64,000 nucleotides of DNA from Labyrinthula sp. Ha (GCA_015227615.1 JAALGZ010000006.1:1674001-1738000), one strand, 5' to 3'; shown: positions 47,854 to 62,014, numbered from the stretch's first letter. Notes: a model not told the origin generated them from the sequence alone. Numbers and translations are program-made.

Positions 47854-50800
47854 ATGGAAATTAATCATATTTTAAGTGGTATAAGTTTCGATTTGCGTTA
47901 TGATTTAGTGGCTGATGCCAAGAAGTTAGCAGATGTATCAAGTTGTGTTGAGGGCCTAAAAAGAAAATTGCTGTTTCCTCCGTGCCAGCTTGTTGAACTC
48001 CCTATTGAAGTTGATGAGCTTTGTTTTGAATTTGTTACAGACCAAAGTATTAGGTTTATCTTTATTGCTCGCTCTTTTGATGGAAAAATTTTTGGGTCTA
48101 GGTCTCTCCCCGAAATGTTTTCACACGGTGTTCGGGATTACCTCTTGCTGCTCAAGAATTCTGAAGCATGTTCTTTTCAAAATTCGGAATGTTTTTTTGA
48201 CATCTTATGGGGAGAGTCCAGTAATTCTCTGGAAGAAGTTCTTTTTTCAATACTAAATGGGGGGGCTAAGGTTTCTTTCTTGGAAATGTGTGGGGTTGGA
48301 ATAAGAAACAACATATGTACTGAAATTTCTACTAATTATGATCAAAACTTTTTCTGGCCACACTATTTGAGAACGAAACATGAAGTTGAGGTTAATAAAC
48401 TTCTCGAGATTCTGTTTTATAACGATAAACATTTACAAGCTAAATCCGGAATCTATTTGCCTTTCCATTGTGGTGAATATTCTAGTGTTCGGGAAACTTC
48501 TCTTCTACATAAATATGAGACTTCTCTTATGAAATGGACCGAAAAAATGAAGACCTTAGTTATTGAGAAAGAAAATCATAACAAAATGGATATACCTGGG
48601 ATCATTCAGGAGCTCGAGTTTTGGGAAAATTACAAGAAAAATGTTGAGCTCGTATCTCTTCAGGTGACTTCAATAGCTGCAACTGATATCGGTGATCTCT
48701 TTCAATCTAAAGAATCTAACTATTATAGCGCATTCGAATCTGTAAAAGAGTCAGTTGTCTTGGCCTGCGAAGAATCAGCCGATAACCTCAAATATTTGGA
48801 GCTTCTTAGAGAAGAAACCAATAAATTTTGGGAAGCTGACTCCGTGGAGGAGATTGTTGTGTCATTGAGGGCACTGGTTTCTCGAATTAGATACATATAT
48901 GAGAATTCTTCTTTCTACAACCAACTCCATAATCTGCAGTCATTACTGAAGACTTGTGGCCAGGAACTTATCAGTAAGAGTACTCAATTAATTGATTGTG
49001 CGGTTGTTTTTTGTGATGGGCAGCTTGAAGGCTTATTAGAATCTTTGAAGACTGTATTCTTCATATTTCATACTTGGAGGACACTTGTTTACAGTCATAA
49101 CGAGCTGTCAAAGAAAAGAGACGACAATGGTTGGGCCAATACATTAAGCTTGACTCTTACCCAGACAGATGCCTTCATTCAGCGCTGCGAGTCGATCTCT
49201 CTCATTGCCAAATCTAAGGTCCAGTTTACCGCATGTGCAGACTGTTTACTGAAGGTGTTACCTTCGTCCACAATTCCGTACGGTGGCAAATCTCAGAGGG
49301 AGCTTAAGATGGAGTTCACCAACGCGAAAATGAAATACCTTTCTGTGCTTCAACGTTTGCACCAGTCTGTCCCTAATTTATTGTTATATTCTTCTCACGC
49401 AGACACTGATGAAATAAACGTGTTCTTGGGTGAAGTAAAGGATCTTGAGTTGGAGTACCAGGAAGTAGTATTGAGAATTTGCAATTGCTGTAATGATACT
49501 ACAGAGCGTGTTGAAATGCTTAGAAACATTTCAGTCCTCGTATGCCTCCATGATACTAGAGTGCGGGTAATAAGTTTGTTTCATGAACAGGTTGTGGCTT
49601 TACAAAAGTATATTTTGAAACTTTGTACGCTTTTTGCGCACTATAAAGCTGAGTCATCTGACTTATCTGAGATAACAAATAAGCCCTTTTATAAGTTCAG
49701 AATTGTAGCCTATATTAGACAGGTAGACCAGATAAAAAATCTTTTAACATTATTTCCGCAGGATGATGCCCTAGAACAAAACCTGGCTACGCTAAGGGAT
49801 GAAGTATATAGGTTGGAGGAAATGGCCCTGAAGAGGTTAGATGTCGTATCAGCTGATCATGTACAGAAAACAGCAGTATTTTCAAGAGTACATTTTGATC
49901 AAATTCTTGAGAGTCCTTTGTTTCATATAGACACCATGCAGAAGAGCGGTATTGGTGGTGGAAAATCAAGTGATGTTAATCATTTCTTAGAAACCTACGC
50001 AACGTTGAATTTTGATGTTAACTTACTTCAACTCTGTGCAGTTGATCTAAGCTTGAAAATTTTTTCAAGCAACATGCGTTCGCCTTCACCGGAAAGTGCT
50101 GTTTCACGGAGAAAACAGCACCTGTATGTATTGAAAGAGACCTATATGGAGGCGGTATACCTGTTTAACACTGTTTCCAGAACAATGTTAGAAGTAGCTT
50201 CCGTCGAACAAGGACTTTTCTTGGGTAGGTGGGAGCTTATCCAGCAAAATTTCTTCAAAGCAGTAAAAAGTTTGACATGGAAAACCCAAAAAGGAGCAGG
50301 GTTTTTTATGACTTCTATTGAAAAGGATGCCAATAACCTAATAGGTGACATCAATGATTTTGTAGCTTCAAAGAAGAAATTATATCAACTTTTTGAACAG
50401 ATTAAGTGTGTCCCATTTTTTGGAGAAGTTAGCGGATCGCCCCAATCGCTTGATGCTTTTCAATTGACCCAAGAAAATCACCGGTCTAGTATAAGGAACG
50501 TCTTGTCCGAAATAAACTACAAAATTCAAAGCAATATTGACCATATGGCTGCAAACCTGTTGAACAAAGTAGAAGGCGAGGTGACTGCACTACAAACATT
50601 GAACAAAACCAAATATGACTCAGAATATCCAGCACTACAACACGAAGCGGTACTACTTTCGAGTTGGAGGAAGTGTTGTACCATATGGGATACAGAGTTG
50701 CTTGTTGTATTGAAGGCAGTAGTTCGGAAAGGGCTAACTAAATTCCAAACTTTGTTGTTTGGAGACAGGAAGACTGGACTTGATCCACAGGTGTTGTTTA

Positions 50801-53800
50801 GAATAAATGTTACACTGGATGCCAGAAGTGTAATACTGGAGCCAAGCATTGCTGATCTTTCTCTTGTTGTAAATTCAGCTTGCCAGGCATTATTTCTCTG
50901 TAGTTCTGTATTCAACCGTCTAACATCGGTCTATGCTAAAGGGCAAGAAAAAGTCCAGTGTGCGCTTGTATCCCACAAATCAAAACAGGACTTTGGTCTT
51001 TCTAAAGTTCCCAGTGATGTATCTCTATCTTCAAGCTTGCCTCGGGAAAGAGCTCCCTTTTCTACGTTGTTGTGCAATAACCAAGATCTTCTAAGGATAA
51101 ACATGGAGATTATGAATGGCATTGGGACCAGCATCGTAGAAGTTCAAAAATATAAGGCCTACTGGGAAAAATATAAAACTTTGTGGGACAAGAAAGAAGT
51201 ATCTTTCGGTTCTGCAGACAAATTATGTCGTTCTGTAGAAGCTGTTGAGTTGGAGGTAACGAGATTCAGAGGTATAGCCAGAGAAGTACGAAGAGAGGAA
51301 AATAGTTTCGATATTAATTCAATATGCCTAGACAGTTGCCCCATAAAACAAGGACTAATTGGCTTGTGTGCACATTGGGAAACTCTTACGCTCAGGCTCC
51401 TAAACACCAGTGCGGAAAAACTTCTATACCATTTCATTGGTAAAATAGCAACTGTGTCTAAACAAATTAGCATCCAGCCAACGAACCTAGATGAGTTGAA
51501 TGTCGTTAATGGAGTGCTGCTCAATGTGCAGGCAGAGAAATCAGAGTTACACAAATGTTTGCCAGAACTTGTAGAGATGTATTCGATGCTCGAAAAACTT
51601 GGGTTCCAGGTTTCGAAAGACGAGCTAAAACATTTCAAGGGCCTACACAGTACATGGACTACCTTTGAAGCTAGGTTGAATCAAGGACAAGAAATGATTT
51701 TACTCTCTAAACAAGGCTTGGAAAAGAGCCTGAAGTATACCGTGAGAAGCTTCGAAAACAAGATTGATATCTTCAAAGATAAAGCTTTCTCTTCCTTGCC
51801 TTACGACTTCACTGGAGAAAGTGCTGTTGGTTCCGAAATGATCCATAACTTGCAAACAGAATTGGCCTCTCTAGAAAGCTACCAGAAAACCCTTTCACCA
51901 TCACTCCTTGTCTTTGGAATTGAACCTTCACAGATGGATGCTCTTGCATTGGTTCGGGTTGATTTAGAAGTTCTTGGGAAGATCTTTGAAGTAAAGATTA
52001 ATTGGGAGGAACAATGGAAGCAGTGGAAAGATGATGTCTTTGAGTCACTAATTTTGTCGTCAATGGAAAAAACTGCCCAAGAATACATAAAAATGGTGAA
52101 TAAACTTGGAAGAGAGCCTGGAAAAAATGGCGTCAAAGGGGGTGCAAAGCAGCTAAAGAGCTATATTGGATTAAAAGAAATGGTAGAACAATTTCGTCAA
52201 ACGTTGCCATTAATACAAGATCTAAAGAATCCAGCAATACGTCCCCGTCACTGGAAGAAACTTGAGAAAGAAATAAAGAAAGAGTTTAATCCTTATAGCA
52301 AGGCTTTTACCCTGGCTGCTGTTTTTTCTCTGGGGCTACATTTGCACGCTGAGTTCATATCCGATCTTTCCGGAAATGCCACTAGGGAGCTAGCTGTGGA
52401 AAAGTCTTTGCAAGAGATCGAAGAGACATGGTCTAAAACAAAACTTGATATGACACAATATAAGGGCCACTATCACAAGGTACGTTCTACTGAAGAAATT
52501 TTTCTGTTGCTTGAAGATAACCAGATCAGTATTTCAACGATGAAGGCAAGCAAGTTCTTTAGCAGTTTCAAAGATTTAATTTTGAAGTGGGAGTCAATAT
52601 TACGTACAATGTCAGATAATCTAGACTTGTTTCTGCAGGTTCAACGTCAATGGATGTATCTTGAATCTATATTTGTTGGAGGTGAAGATATTAAAAAGCA
52701 GCTTCCTGCGGAAGCATCTATGTTTGAATCAGTAAATAAAATGTACGAAGGTGTTAGCAGAAAAATGTTCCAGTCGGACACAGCGGTGGAGGCTTGTACC
52801 CCTGCAAGCCTTTTAGGACAGTTGGAGAAAATGAACATTCTGCTCGAAAAGATTCAAAAAAGTCTTGAGCAGTATCTAGAAACAAAGAGACAATCATTTC
52901 CGAGGTTTTATTTCCTCTCAAATGATGATTTGCTAGAGATTCTTGGGCAGCAAAAAAATCCTGAAAGGGTTCAAAAACACATTAAGAAATGTTTTGCCGG
53001 AATTAACTCAATTAAATTGAATGAAGTCAACAAAGGGGGCTACAAATTTGAAGCAACACACATGGTTTCTATCTGTGGCGAATCAGTTGTCCTTCAAGTC
53101 CCTGTAGCTCTCTTTGGGCCAGTAGAAATTTGGTTAAATGAGTTAGAAGCTGTAATGTTCCAAACTGTCCGGAAGGAGGCCCAAAGTACGTTACTCTCAC
53201 AAAAACTAAAGAAAGATAAGTGGATTAGAATGAACCCAGGTCAACTACTAATCACAATAGGCACTATTGTATGGACTGAGATGTGCGGCAAGTCGATAGA
53301 AGCAGTTCAAAATACTGGCAAAAAAAAAGGTTTGAAGACAGCGTTGAAGAAACAGGTCAATTATCTCACGAAGCTAAGCGAGTTTGTTCGAGGAAAATTA
53401 AGTAAAGTGGAGCGTCTTAAAGTAGTTGCTCTCATTACCATGGAGATTCATAACCGAGATGTTATCCAGAAGATGATATTGTCCAAAGTTAGTACCTTAG
53501 ATGATTTCAATTGGCTCAGTCAATTACGATTTTCATGGGAAAGGTCACTACACCCAGCTAAAGCCACATCAGTACATGAGGAAATTCCTCAAGGCTCAGT
53601 CAGTTCCAAGTCCCATCAACAAGAAAACATAATGCCATCAGCTCCTGGTGTCATTGTAAGACAAACCAACCAGACAATTGAGTATAGTTATGAGTACCAG
53701 GGAAACAACGGCCGTCTAGTTATTACGCCGCTTACAGATCGATGTATATTGACTTTGGTTACCGCGCTTAGTTTGAATCGTGGTGGAGCACCAGCTGGGT

Positions 53801-56800
53801 ATTTTATTTTATTTTTTCATTGTAAGGCCTGCAGGTACTGGAAAGACTGAAACGGTGAAAGATCTGGGAAAGAATTTAGCGAAAAATGTTGTTGTATTTA
53901 ACTGCTCAGACAGTATGGATTATCTCAGTGTAGGAAAACTTTTTTCTGGATTAGCTCAAACTGGATTTTGGGGATGTTTTGATGAGTTTAATCGGATCCA
54001 AATTGAAGTCTTATCTGTTATAGCTCAGCAGGTTTTAAGCATAATGACAGCAATCAGGTTGAAAAAAGCACGATTTGATTTTATGGGAATGGAGATTCGC
54101 TGCAGGTGGAGTTGCGGAATTTTCATTACAATGAATCCAGTAGGTGCTCTTTTTTCGTGACTTCATAGGGTTATGCTGGGAGAACAGAGCTGCCAGACAA
54201 TTTAAAGTCTCTTTTTCGCCCTGTTAGTATGATGGTGCCGGATTTGGCGCTAATAACAGAGGTGATGCTTGCGGCTGAAGGGTTCGGAGCTGCCCAAGTA
54301 TTGGCTCAAAAAACAACCACCTTGTACAAACTTATGATTCAGCAGTTGTCCAAGCAGGATCACTATGACTTTGGTTTAAGATCGTTACGTGGGGTTTTGA
54401 TGTGCGCTGGTGCATTGAAGCGAGAGAATCCTGAACAGGAGGAGGAGTTAATCTTGTTGACCGCTTTGAGAGACATGAATGTTCCTAAGTTTATCTTTGA
54501 AGATATGAAACTCTTTATGCTGCTTATTAATGATTTGTTTCCGGGAAAACAAACGCCCCCCAGTGAACAAGGAATATTACAAGAAGTTCTTAAAACGGAA
54601 CTAAAAGGTAGTCGCCTTCAACCAATTGAGCTGTCGGTGAGCAAAGCTATACAGCTCTATGAATCTAAACTTACCCGACATTGTAATATGTTGGTTGGGA
54701 AGACTCTTTCCGGGAAAAGCGTTGTTTGGAATATGTTAAAGCAGGCATCTTCCACTATTTCCTTAAAGAAAGAAGTAAAAACTAATGATTTTCTTCCTGT
54801 GGAGATATTCTCGTTAAATCCAAAATCAGTCTCTATGGATGAACTCTACGGTGCGTTTGATTTAGCTACCTTTGAGTGGAATGATGGTATATTGAGCAAT
54901 GTTTTTAGATCATGTGCAGCTGAGGGAGGAGAAAATATTGAGAAGTGGATTATTCTCGATGGTCCTGTGGACACGTATATTCTATTTGTTATTTAGCAAT
55001 CAGGTTATGGATTGAATCAATGAACACAGTTATGGACGATAATAAGACCTTGACGCTTATCAACGGGGATAGAATTAATATGACAGCTTCCATGAGTTTG
55101 CTCTTTGAAGTCAGAGATCTAGCTGTTGCGTCCCCAGCAACAGTTTCCAGGGCGGGTATGATATATTTGGACAGAGACAACTTGGGTTATCTTCCCTTTG
55201 TTCAAACATGGGTTGAGGGAATAGAGTTTTTTTCTGTGGACATGAAGACTATGGTATTATCGTATTTTGAGATTTATGTTGACCCAGTCTTAACCCTGGT
55301 AGTGGGAGAAAAGCTGGAACCGGTACCGGCCGGCAGCTTTTGTAGCGTAAAAAGTTGTTGCAATTTGTTCTCTTGTTTGTTGGCCGAACCTAGCACTGCA
55401 AGAGCATACCATGAAAATAGCTCTGAGAATATGAGTGAGAAATCAAAGTTTTCAGAAAATTTAGAGCTATTATTTCTTTCCTGCGTAGCATTCTCTATTT
55501 CTGCTACCGTACATTCAGCTGGAAGGGAAAAGGTAAACAAAATTCTTAAGAGAATCGGTAGCTCGAGGAATGTTTGTGTTCCAGAAACTAGCATTTTTGA
55601 TTCGTATTTTGACATTTGTGAAGGACAATGGAAGGAATTTTCTAAACTGGTTCCTCAGGGTTGGGTCCCTTCGTTCAAGGAGGGTTTCTTTAAAATTGTG
55701 ACTCCAACTTTGGATACCGTTCGAAACAAGTTCATTTTGAGAAAGCTTCTTGTTGGTGGGCATGAAATTCTTGTTGTGGGGTCAACAGGTATTACATTGA
55801 TCTTTAATGAACTTTAGGAACGGGGAAGTCGCTGGTAATTGGTGAACTCTTAGATGAAACATTGAACTTAACTAATGAGGCTGGTAACAGTCGATACGTG
55901 CGGCTTGTTCTTAATTTTAGTTCAACTACAACTTCCTTAGCTGTGCAGAACATTATTGAGGAGTCAATGGAGAAGAAAACCAAGATTAACTATGCCCCGC
56001 CAGGCGGAAAGCATATGATATGTTTTGTAGATGATCTTAACATGCCCAGAAAAGATATGTTTGGTTCACAACCTCCGCTAGAGTTGCTCCGACAATGGAT
56101 TGATTATAATGGCTGGTATGAACGAGAAAAACAAACATGGCGTAATATTTATTCCATGCAGCTATTAGGAGCAATGGCTTTTCCTGGTGGTGGGCGTGAG
56201 GTGATATCTGAAAGGCTTCAATCCCGTTTTTTCTTATATAACTTCACTAATCCCAGTTTTGAAACCATGAAGAAGATATACGGAACAATTCTGTCCTCAA
56301 AGTTTGAAAACTTTGAACCAGAGGTTAAAAACTCGTTGTCTGCTGTTGTGGAGTGTATGATTACTAGTTTCAATAAAATTTCGTTGTTGTTTTTGCCTTC
56401 TCCTGTTAAGAGTCACTACATCTTTACAATGAGAGATGTTGCTAAGTGCTGCCAAGGGTTGCTGCAAAGTGATGCTAACAAGATGCTACAAAGAACTGAT
56501 TTATTTAGGGTATATTTACATGAATCGTACAGGGTATATGGAGATCGTTTTGTTATAATGTCAGATGTAGAGAAACTTTATTGTTTGTTTGATGAGGATT
56601 TGCAACAAAAATGTGGACTGGGCCATGCAGAAGTGCTTGAAGAATCTGCTGATACTCAACGGGTGGCGTTCAATTTGAGCTACACACACCTCTTTGATGA
56701 GGAAATATTTTGTTACCGCGAAGTTGGTAACTTCGAACTTCTACAAAACTTGTTGTGCGAAAAATTAGAAGACTATAATTCTGAACCTGGCTTCATTCCG

Positions 56801-59800
56801 ATGAATCTTGTTCTGTTTCAGGATGCGTGCAAGTATATAGTTCGCATTTCGCGAGTACTTCAGCAGCCTAGGGGAAATTTGCTTCTCCTTGGCCTGGGGG
56901 GCTCTGGAAGGCAAAGTTTAGCCAGATTGTCGTCATACCTCAACTTCCAACAAGTTTTCATGATTGAGATTACTAGTAACTATAAGTATACAGATTTCTT
57001 GGATGATATGAAGAGCTTGTACACGCGTGTTGGCGGTGAAGGAAAACAAGTATCCTTTCTATTGTGTGACAATCAAATCACGGAAGAGTGTTTTCTCGAA
57101 GCAGTAAACAACATTCTTAGTAGTGGCGAAATACCAAACTTATTTTCCAAAGATGAAAAACTTCAATGTTTTGACTTTGTTAGGGCTTATGCAAAAGAGC
57201 TTGGAAGGGGAGAAACAGCAGATGAGTTATGGTCTATCTTCATAGAAAAATGTCGTCAAAATTTGCATGTTATTCTGTGCATTAGTCCAGGAGAGTTTTT
57301 TAGAGAAAGCTGTCGCATGTATCCAGGTTTAGTAAATTGTACGACAATTATATACTTTCACACGTGGCCCCTTGAGGCGCTAAATGAAGTTGCCCACCAT
57401 TTCTTGTTGGAAACAAAAATCTCGAGCCCTAATGCTGATACCACTGAAACGGACAGGAATGCTGAGTTGGAAGAAGAAGATAGAAACAAGGCGAAGTTGT
57501 CCAGGCTATTCTCTCGAGTACATCAAGGAGTAATTAAGGACAGTGAGACGATGGCTCTGGAGTTGAAGAGACATAACTATGTTACCCCGCCTAATTTCCT
57601 AGAATTGGTGGCCAAATACCGCAAACTGTATAGCAGCAAGCTAGTTCAACTATCACAAGCAAGGTTGAAACTTGTGGGTGGCTTAAGTAAACTGGAAGAA
57701 GGTAAGGAACAGGTTCAACAGCTCTCCATTGAACTTGAAAAGAAAAAAGTCATAGTCGGCCAAGCCAAGGAAGAATGTGAAAAGTTAATGTTGGTGATTC
57801 TATCCGAAAAACAAGCTGCAGATGAGCAAAAAAGTAAGGTAGAGGCACAAGCGAAAAAAATCCAGGGTGAAGAGGTAGAATGCCAGAAAATAGCAGAGGA
57901 CGCAGAGAGCGATTTGGCGGAGGCTATGCCCCTTCTAGAAAATGCAATGAAAGAGGTGGATAAACTTGATAAGAATTCTATCTCCGAGGTTAAAGCGTAT
58001 TCTAGCCCACCGCCTGCAGTAGAAATGGTCCTCAATGCCGTTATGTTGCTTTTTCAATTAAAACCTGAATGGGCTACTGCTAAGAAAAAAATATCTGAAC
58101 CGAACTTTCTAACTCAAATAAAAGCTTTTGAGAAAGACAAAGTTCCTAACAAAGTTTTGGCTAAGCTTGTCAAGTATACTAGAAAAACTGAGTTTACATT
58201 TGATAACATCAAAGCAAAATCCTCTGCCGCAGCAACCTTGTGTGTATGGGTCTTAGCGATCGAGTTTTACTGTGGCATATATCGTGAGGTTCTCCCCAAA
58301 AAACAGCTTCTAGAAGCTGCACAAAAGAAACTGGCTGTTGCACAGAGCCAGTTGAAGACTGCAAGGGACCAGTTGGCAGAAGTTATCGGAAAAGTAGATG
58401 CTTTGAACGAGAAATACGATACTAGTATTGCACAGAAGAATCGGTTAAACGCCGAAGCAGTTAATTTAGAGAGTAAGTTAAAAAGTGCCGCAGATCTTGT
58501 TGATGGCCTTGGAGGTGAACGGGAACGATGGGAACAGTCTATTATCGGGTTTGAAGAATCAATGAAGCACTTGATTGGCGATGTTTTGTTCTCCGCTGCA
58601 TTTGTGTCTTATGCCGGCCCATTTGACTCAGTTTATCGTGAGAACTTTAAGATTAGCTGGGAGACGGGGCTCAAGGAGGAGAACTTAAGCTTTTCCCCTT
58701 CTTTCTCATTTAAGGACTTCTTGAGCGACCCTACTATCGTGAGGGAATGGAATATGGCTGGTTTGCCGAACGATTCATTTTCGGTGGAAAACGGCGTTAT
58801 GTGTACGACCTCGTCAAGATGGCCACTACTAATTGACCCTCAGGGGCAAGGAAATAAGTGGCTAAGAAATCAATATGAAGCGCAGAAGCTTCTTGTATGC
58901 ACATTCAAGACAAAAGATTTTATGCGTCAACTAGAAAATGCCATCCAGTTTGGGCAGCCTTACTTGATACAGGACATAGAGGAAGAACTTGATCCAAGCA
59001 TTGAACCAGTTCTCAGTAAAGCCGTTATAAAGGTTGGTAACGTGGAGGTCTTGAGGTTAGGTGAGAAAGAAATTAGCTACAATAGAGAATTTTGTTTTTT
59101 TCTCACTACGAAATTAAACAACCCGCATTATAGGCCCGAAGTGTCAACAAAAGTTACAATAATTAATTTTACTGTGAAACCAGAAGGTCTTGAGGATCAG
59201 TTGTTAATGGAGGTAATAAAGATTGAGAAACCTGAACTTGAAGCACAAAAGGCAGAGCTAACAATAACAGTTGCAGAAGGTAAGAATACTCTCGTGGCGT
59301 TGGAAAATTCCATACTAAAGTCATTAGCCGAAACTGAAGGATCCTTGCTTGATGATGATGATCTTATAGCCACCCTCCAAGTTTCAAAGCAAACATCGAA
59401 GGATGTTTCAAACCAATTAAAGGTCAGCCAGGAAACTGAAGTTGAAATTGACAAGACAAGAGAGGGGTACCGAGAAGCTGCTAGTCGTGCCTCTCTTTTG
59501 TATTTTGTCCTCAATGATTTGAGCTCAGTTGATCCTATGTATCAGTTTTCTCTGGTTGTCTATGCAGAACTATTTCAGAGTAGCGTCAGTAAGTCCCGAA
59601 GCTCTTCTAAGGTATCTGAAGAAGAAGCGCAAGTTAGAGTGGACGAAATAAACTCATACCATACCTATGCTGTCTATTGCTATACTTGTAGGGGACTTTT
59701 TGAGAGGCACAAGCTTCTTTTCTCATTACAGATATGTTTCAACCTTCTTAAGGTGCAGGGGCAAGTTCGAACTGAAGAATTGAACTTTTTGCTTAAAGGT

Positions 59801-62014
59801 GGGGTTGTTCTAGATAAAACCAATCAAATGGAGAATCCTGCTCCCGAGATATTTACTGAACAGCAGTGGGACAGTCTGACGGAGTTGGCAACTCTTTTTG
59901 AGAGTTTTTCCTCTATCGACAAGTCCGTAACGAAGCAAATAAAGGATTGGAAGCAATGGTTTCTGGCTAGCAAACCCGAGGAGGAGAAACTACCTGGGGA
60001 TTGGGAAAATAAACTCTCTAGCTTGCAGAAACTACTCATTATACGCTCATTACGGTTGGACAGGTGTTTACCTGCTTTGGCTACATTTGTTTCATCGTCT
60101 ATGGGAGAAAAGTTTATAGAACCCCCACCTCTTAACCTGGATGAAGTGTTTTTGGCCTCCAGTTCAACGACACCACTTGTTTTTGTGCTATCTCCCGGAG
60201 TTGACCCGACAAAGATGGTTTATGATTTGGCGGCTTCTTGTAATAAAACGTTGGCTGATTGCTCACTTGGACAAGGCCAGGCCCCTATTGCAGCTAAACT
60301 TGTTAAAGATGCTCTGGTTAAGGGAACCTGGGTTCTGCTCTCAAACTGCCACCTTGCAGGAAGCTGGCTTCCTTCTCTTGAAGTTATTATTGAAAATTAT
60401 TGCGAACTAAGCAAGAAGCAGCCTACAGCCGTACATAAAGCTTTCAGGCTCTGGCTCTCTTCAACACCAATCAGCAACTTTCCTTTGAATATACTCCAAC
60501 GTGGTTTGAAGATGACGACTGAGCCACCCAAAGGACTCAAAGCAAATTTGAGAAGGCTCTACGGTTTAATATCGGAGGATACCTTCGAAAGTATTCATGA
60601 ACCACTTGTAAAAGCGAAGTATAAAAAGCTGGTGTTTTGCCTAGCATGGTTCCATTCTTTGTTGCTGGAGCGACGAAAATTCTTGACCCTTGGTTGGAAT
60701 ATTCCATATGGCTTCAATGACGCTGATTTTCTTATATGCGAGAATATTGTTCGGATGTATGTTTCTCAGTATCCTGACAGAACACCATGGGATGCTATTA
60801 GATATCTAATAGCTCAAGCAAACTATGGTGGAAGGATAACTGATGATTGGGATCGTCGGTTGTGTAGCACGTATGTTCAGGACCTCTTTAACGACAATGC
60901 AGTAGAAGAAGATAACTTTCGGGTGTGTATCCATCCCAGTTTGAGCCACTACCATATTCCTGATGACGGGAAAATGAAAATACACGTACAATACATCTCA
61001 CAGTTGCCTATCGCAGATGACCCGGAATGTTTTGGGCAGCATCCTAATGCAGACATGTCATCAATGATAACAAACTCAGAGATCACCCTTGGAACACTGT
61101 TGGCATTGCAACCCCAGGACTCAATCTCTGGGAAGGATTCACAAGAAGAAAAAGCAGCGGGCGTAATTCAGGATTTGGCCTCCAAAATCAGTGCCCCAAA
61201 GTCATTTGATCCGGTGTCGCTTAAATCTATTGTAAGTGCTAAAATTGACCCGGACCCATACAAGTCAGTGCTTTTACAGGAAGTTGATCGCTATTCTGGG
61301 TTATTGAAAGTAGTGCTTGAGACTCTAGGAAAGATTTCTGCAGGGCTAAAAGGTCAAGCAATAATAACAGCCTCTTTGGAGGAAATTCTTGACGGCATTC
61401 TTCACGGCAAGTTGCCTTCTGCTTGGAATACATGTTTTCCTAGTTTGAAGCCATTAGCTTCTTGGGTAAAAGATTTGAACCAGAGACTTAAGTTCTTTGA
61501 TTCTTGGTTGACTGGAGACATGCCTTCTAGCTTTTGGTTAGGCGGCTTCACATACCCATCTGGGTTCTTAACAGCACTGTTGCAAACAACAGCACGAAAA
61601 GAGGCTTTAAGCATTGATTCCTTAGGTTGGGACTTTGTTGTTTCAAAAGTAGATGGGTCACAAGACCCTAACCAGTTTAAATTACCTCGTATAAGGCCCT
61701 CTGAAGGGGCTTATATGTATGCGATATACCTAGAGGGCGCAAGATGGAGCTATGATTGTGCTTCGCTCGTAGATGCACTTCCTTTGGAGCTGCTTGCTAG
61801 CTTGCCAGTTACCCATTTTAAACCAGTGAAGCTGAAACAACAGAAGACCAAAAAAAAGAAGGTTTATTCGTGTCCATGTTATTTGTACCCTATTCGAACA
61901 GGGACTAGAGAACGTCCTTCTTTTACTATAACCGTTAATCTGAACGCTGGAGATTCTACACCAGAACATTGGATTAAACGCGGAACAGCGTTACTCCTGA
62001 GTACGGCACTGTAG
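47854..62014 (+). CDS. Axonemal dynein heavy chain, complete, two-headed class (DNAH2/I1-beta-like)
   Basis: Five exons: 47854-53798, 53827-54139, 54169-54974, 55004-55788 and 55818-62014, with introns of 28, 29, 29 and 29 bp. They encode 4,681 residues, the usual size of a full heavy chain. Order: N-terminal dimerising tail (DHC_N1 type, from about residue 210), linker (about 1400-1830, with [12 protein letters not shown]), then the AAA ring. P-loops: AAA1 GPAGTGKT (1982-1989) with CFDEFNRI as Walker B, AAA2 GKTLSGKS (2263-2270), AAA3 GSTGTGKS (2614-2621), AAA4 GLGGSGRQS (2975-2983). The stalk coiled coil starts near 3208 with the microtubule-binding tip near 3337. The chain ends with [11 protein letters not shown], as axonemal dyneins do. 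VKDLGK in AAA1 and [13 protein letters not shown] in AAA4 point to DNAH2 (I1 beta); this assignment is tentative. All four introns are resolved by restoring motifs split by stops. Its 3' end nearly touches TRM7. Confidence 0.95.

Noticed and set aside
50526-50915. Antisense frames inside the dynein exons, up to 159 codons
   Set aside because: Shadows of the conserved dynein frame; no independent motif or plausible start context.
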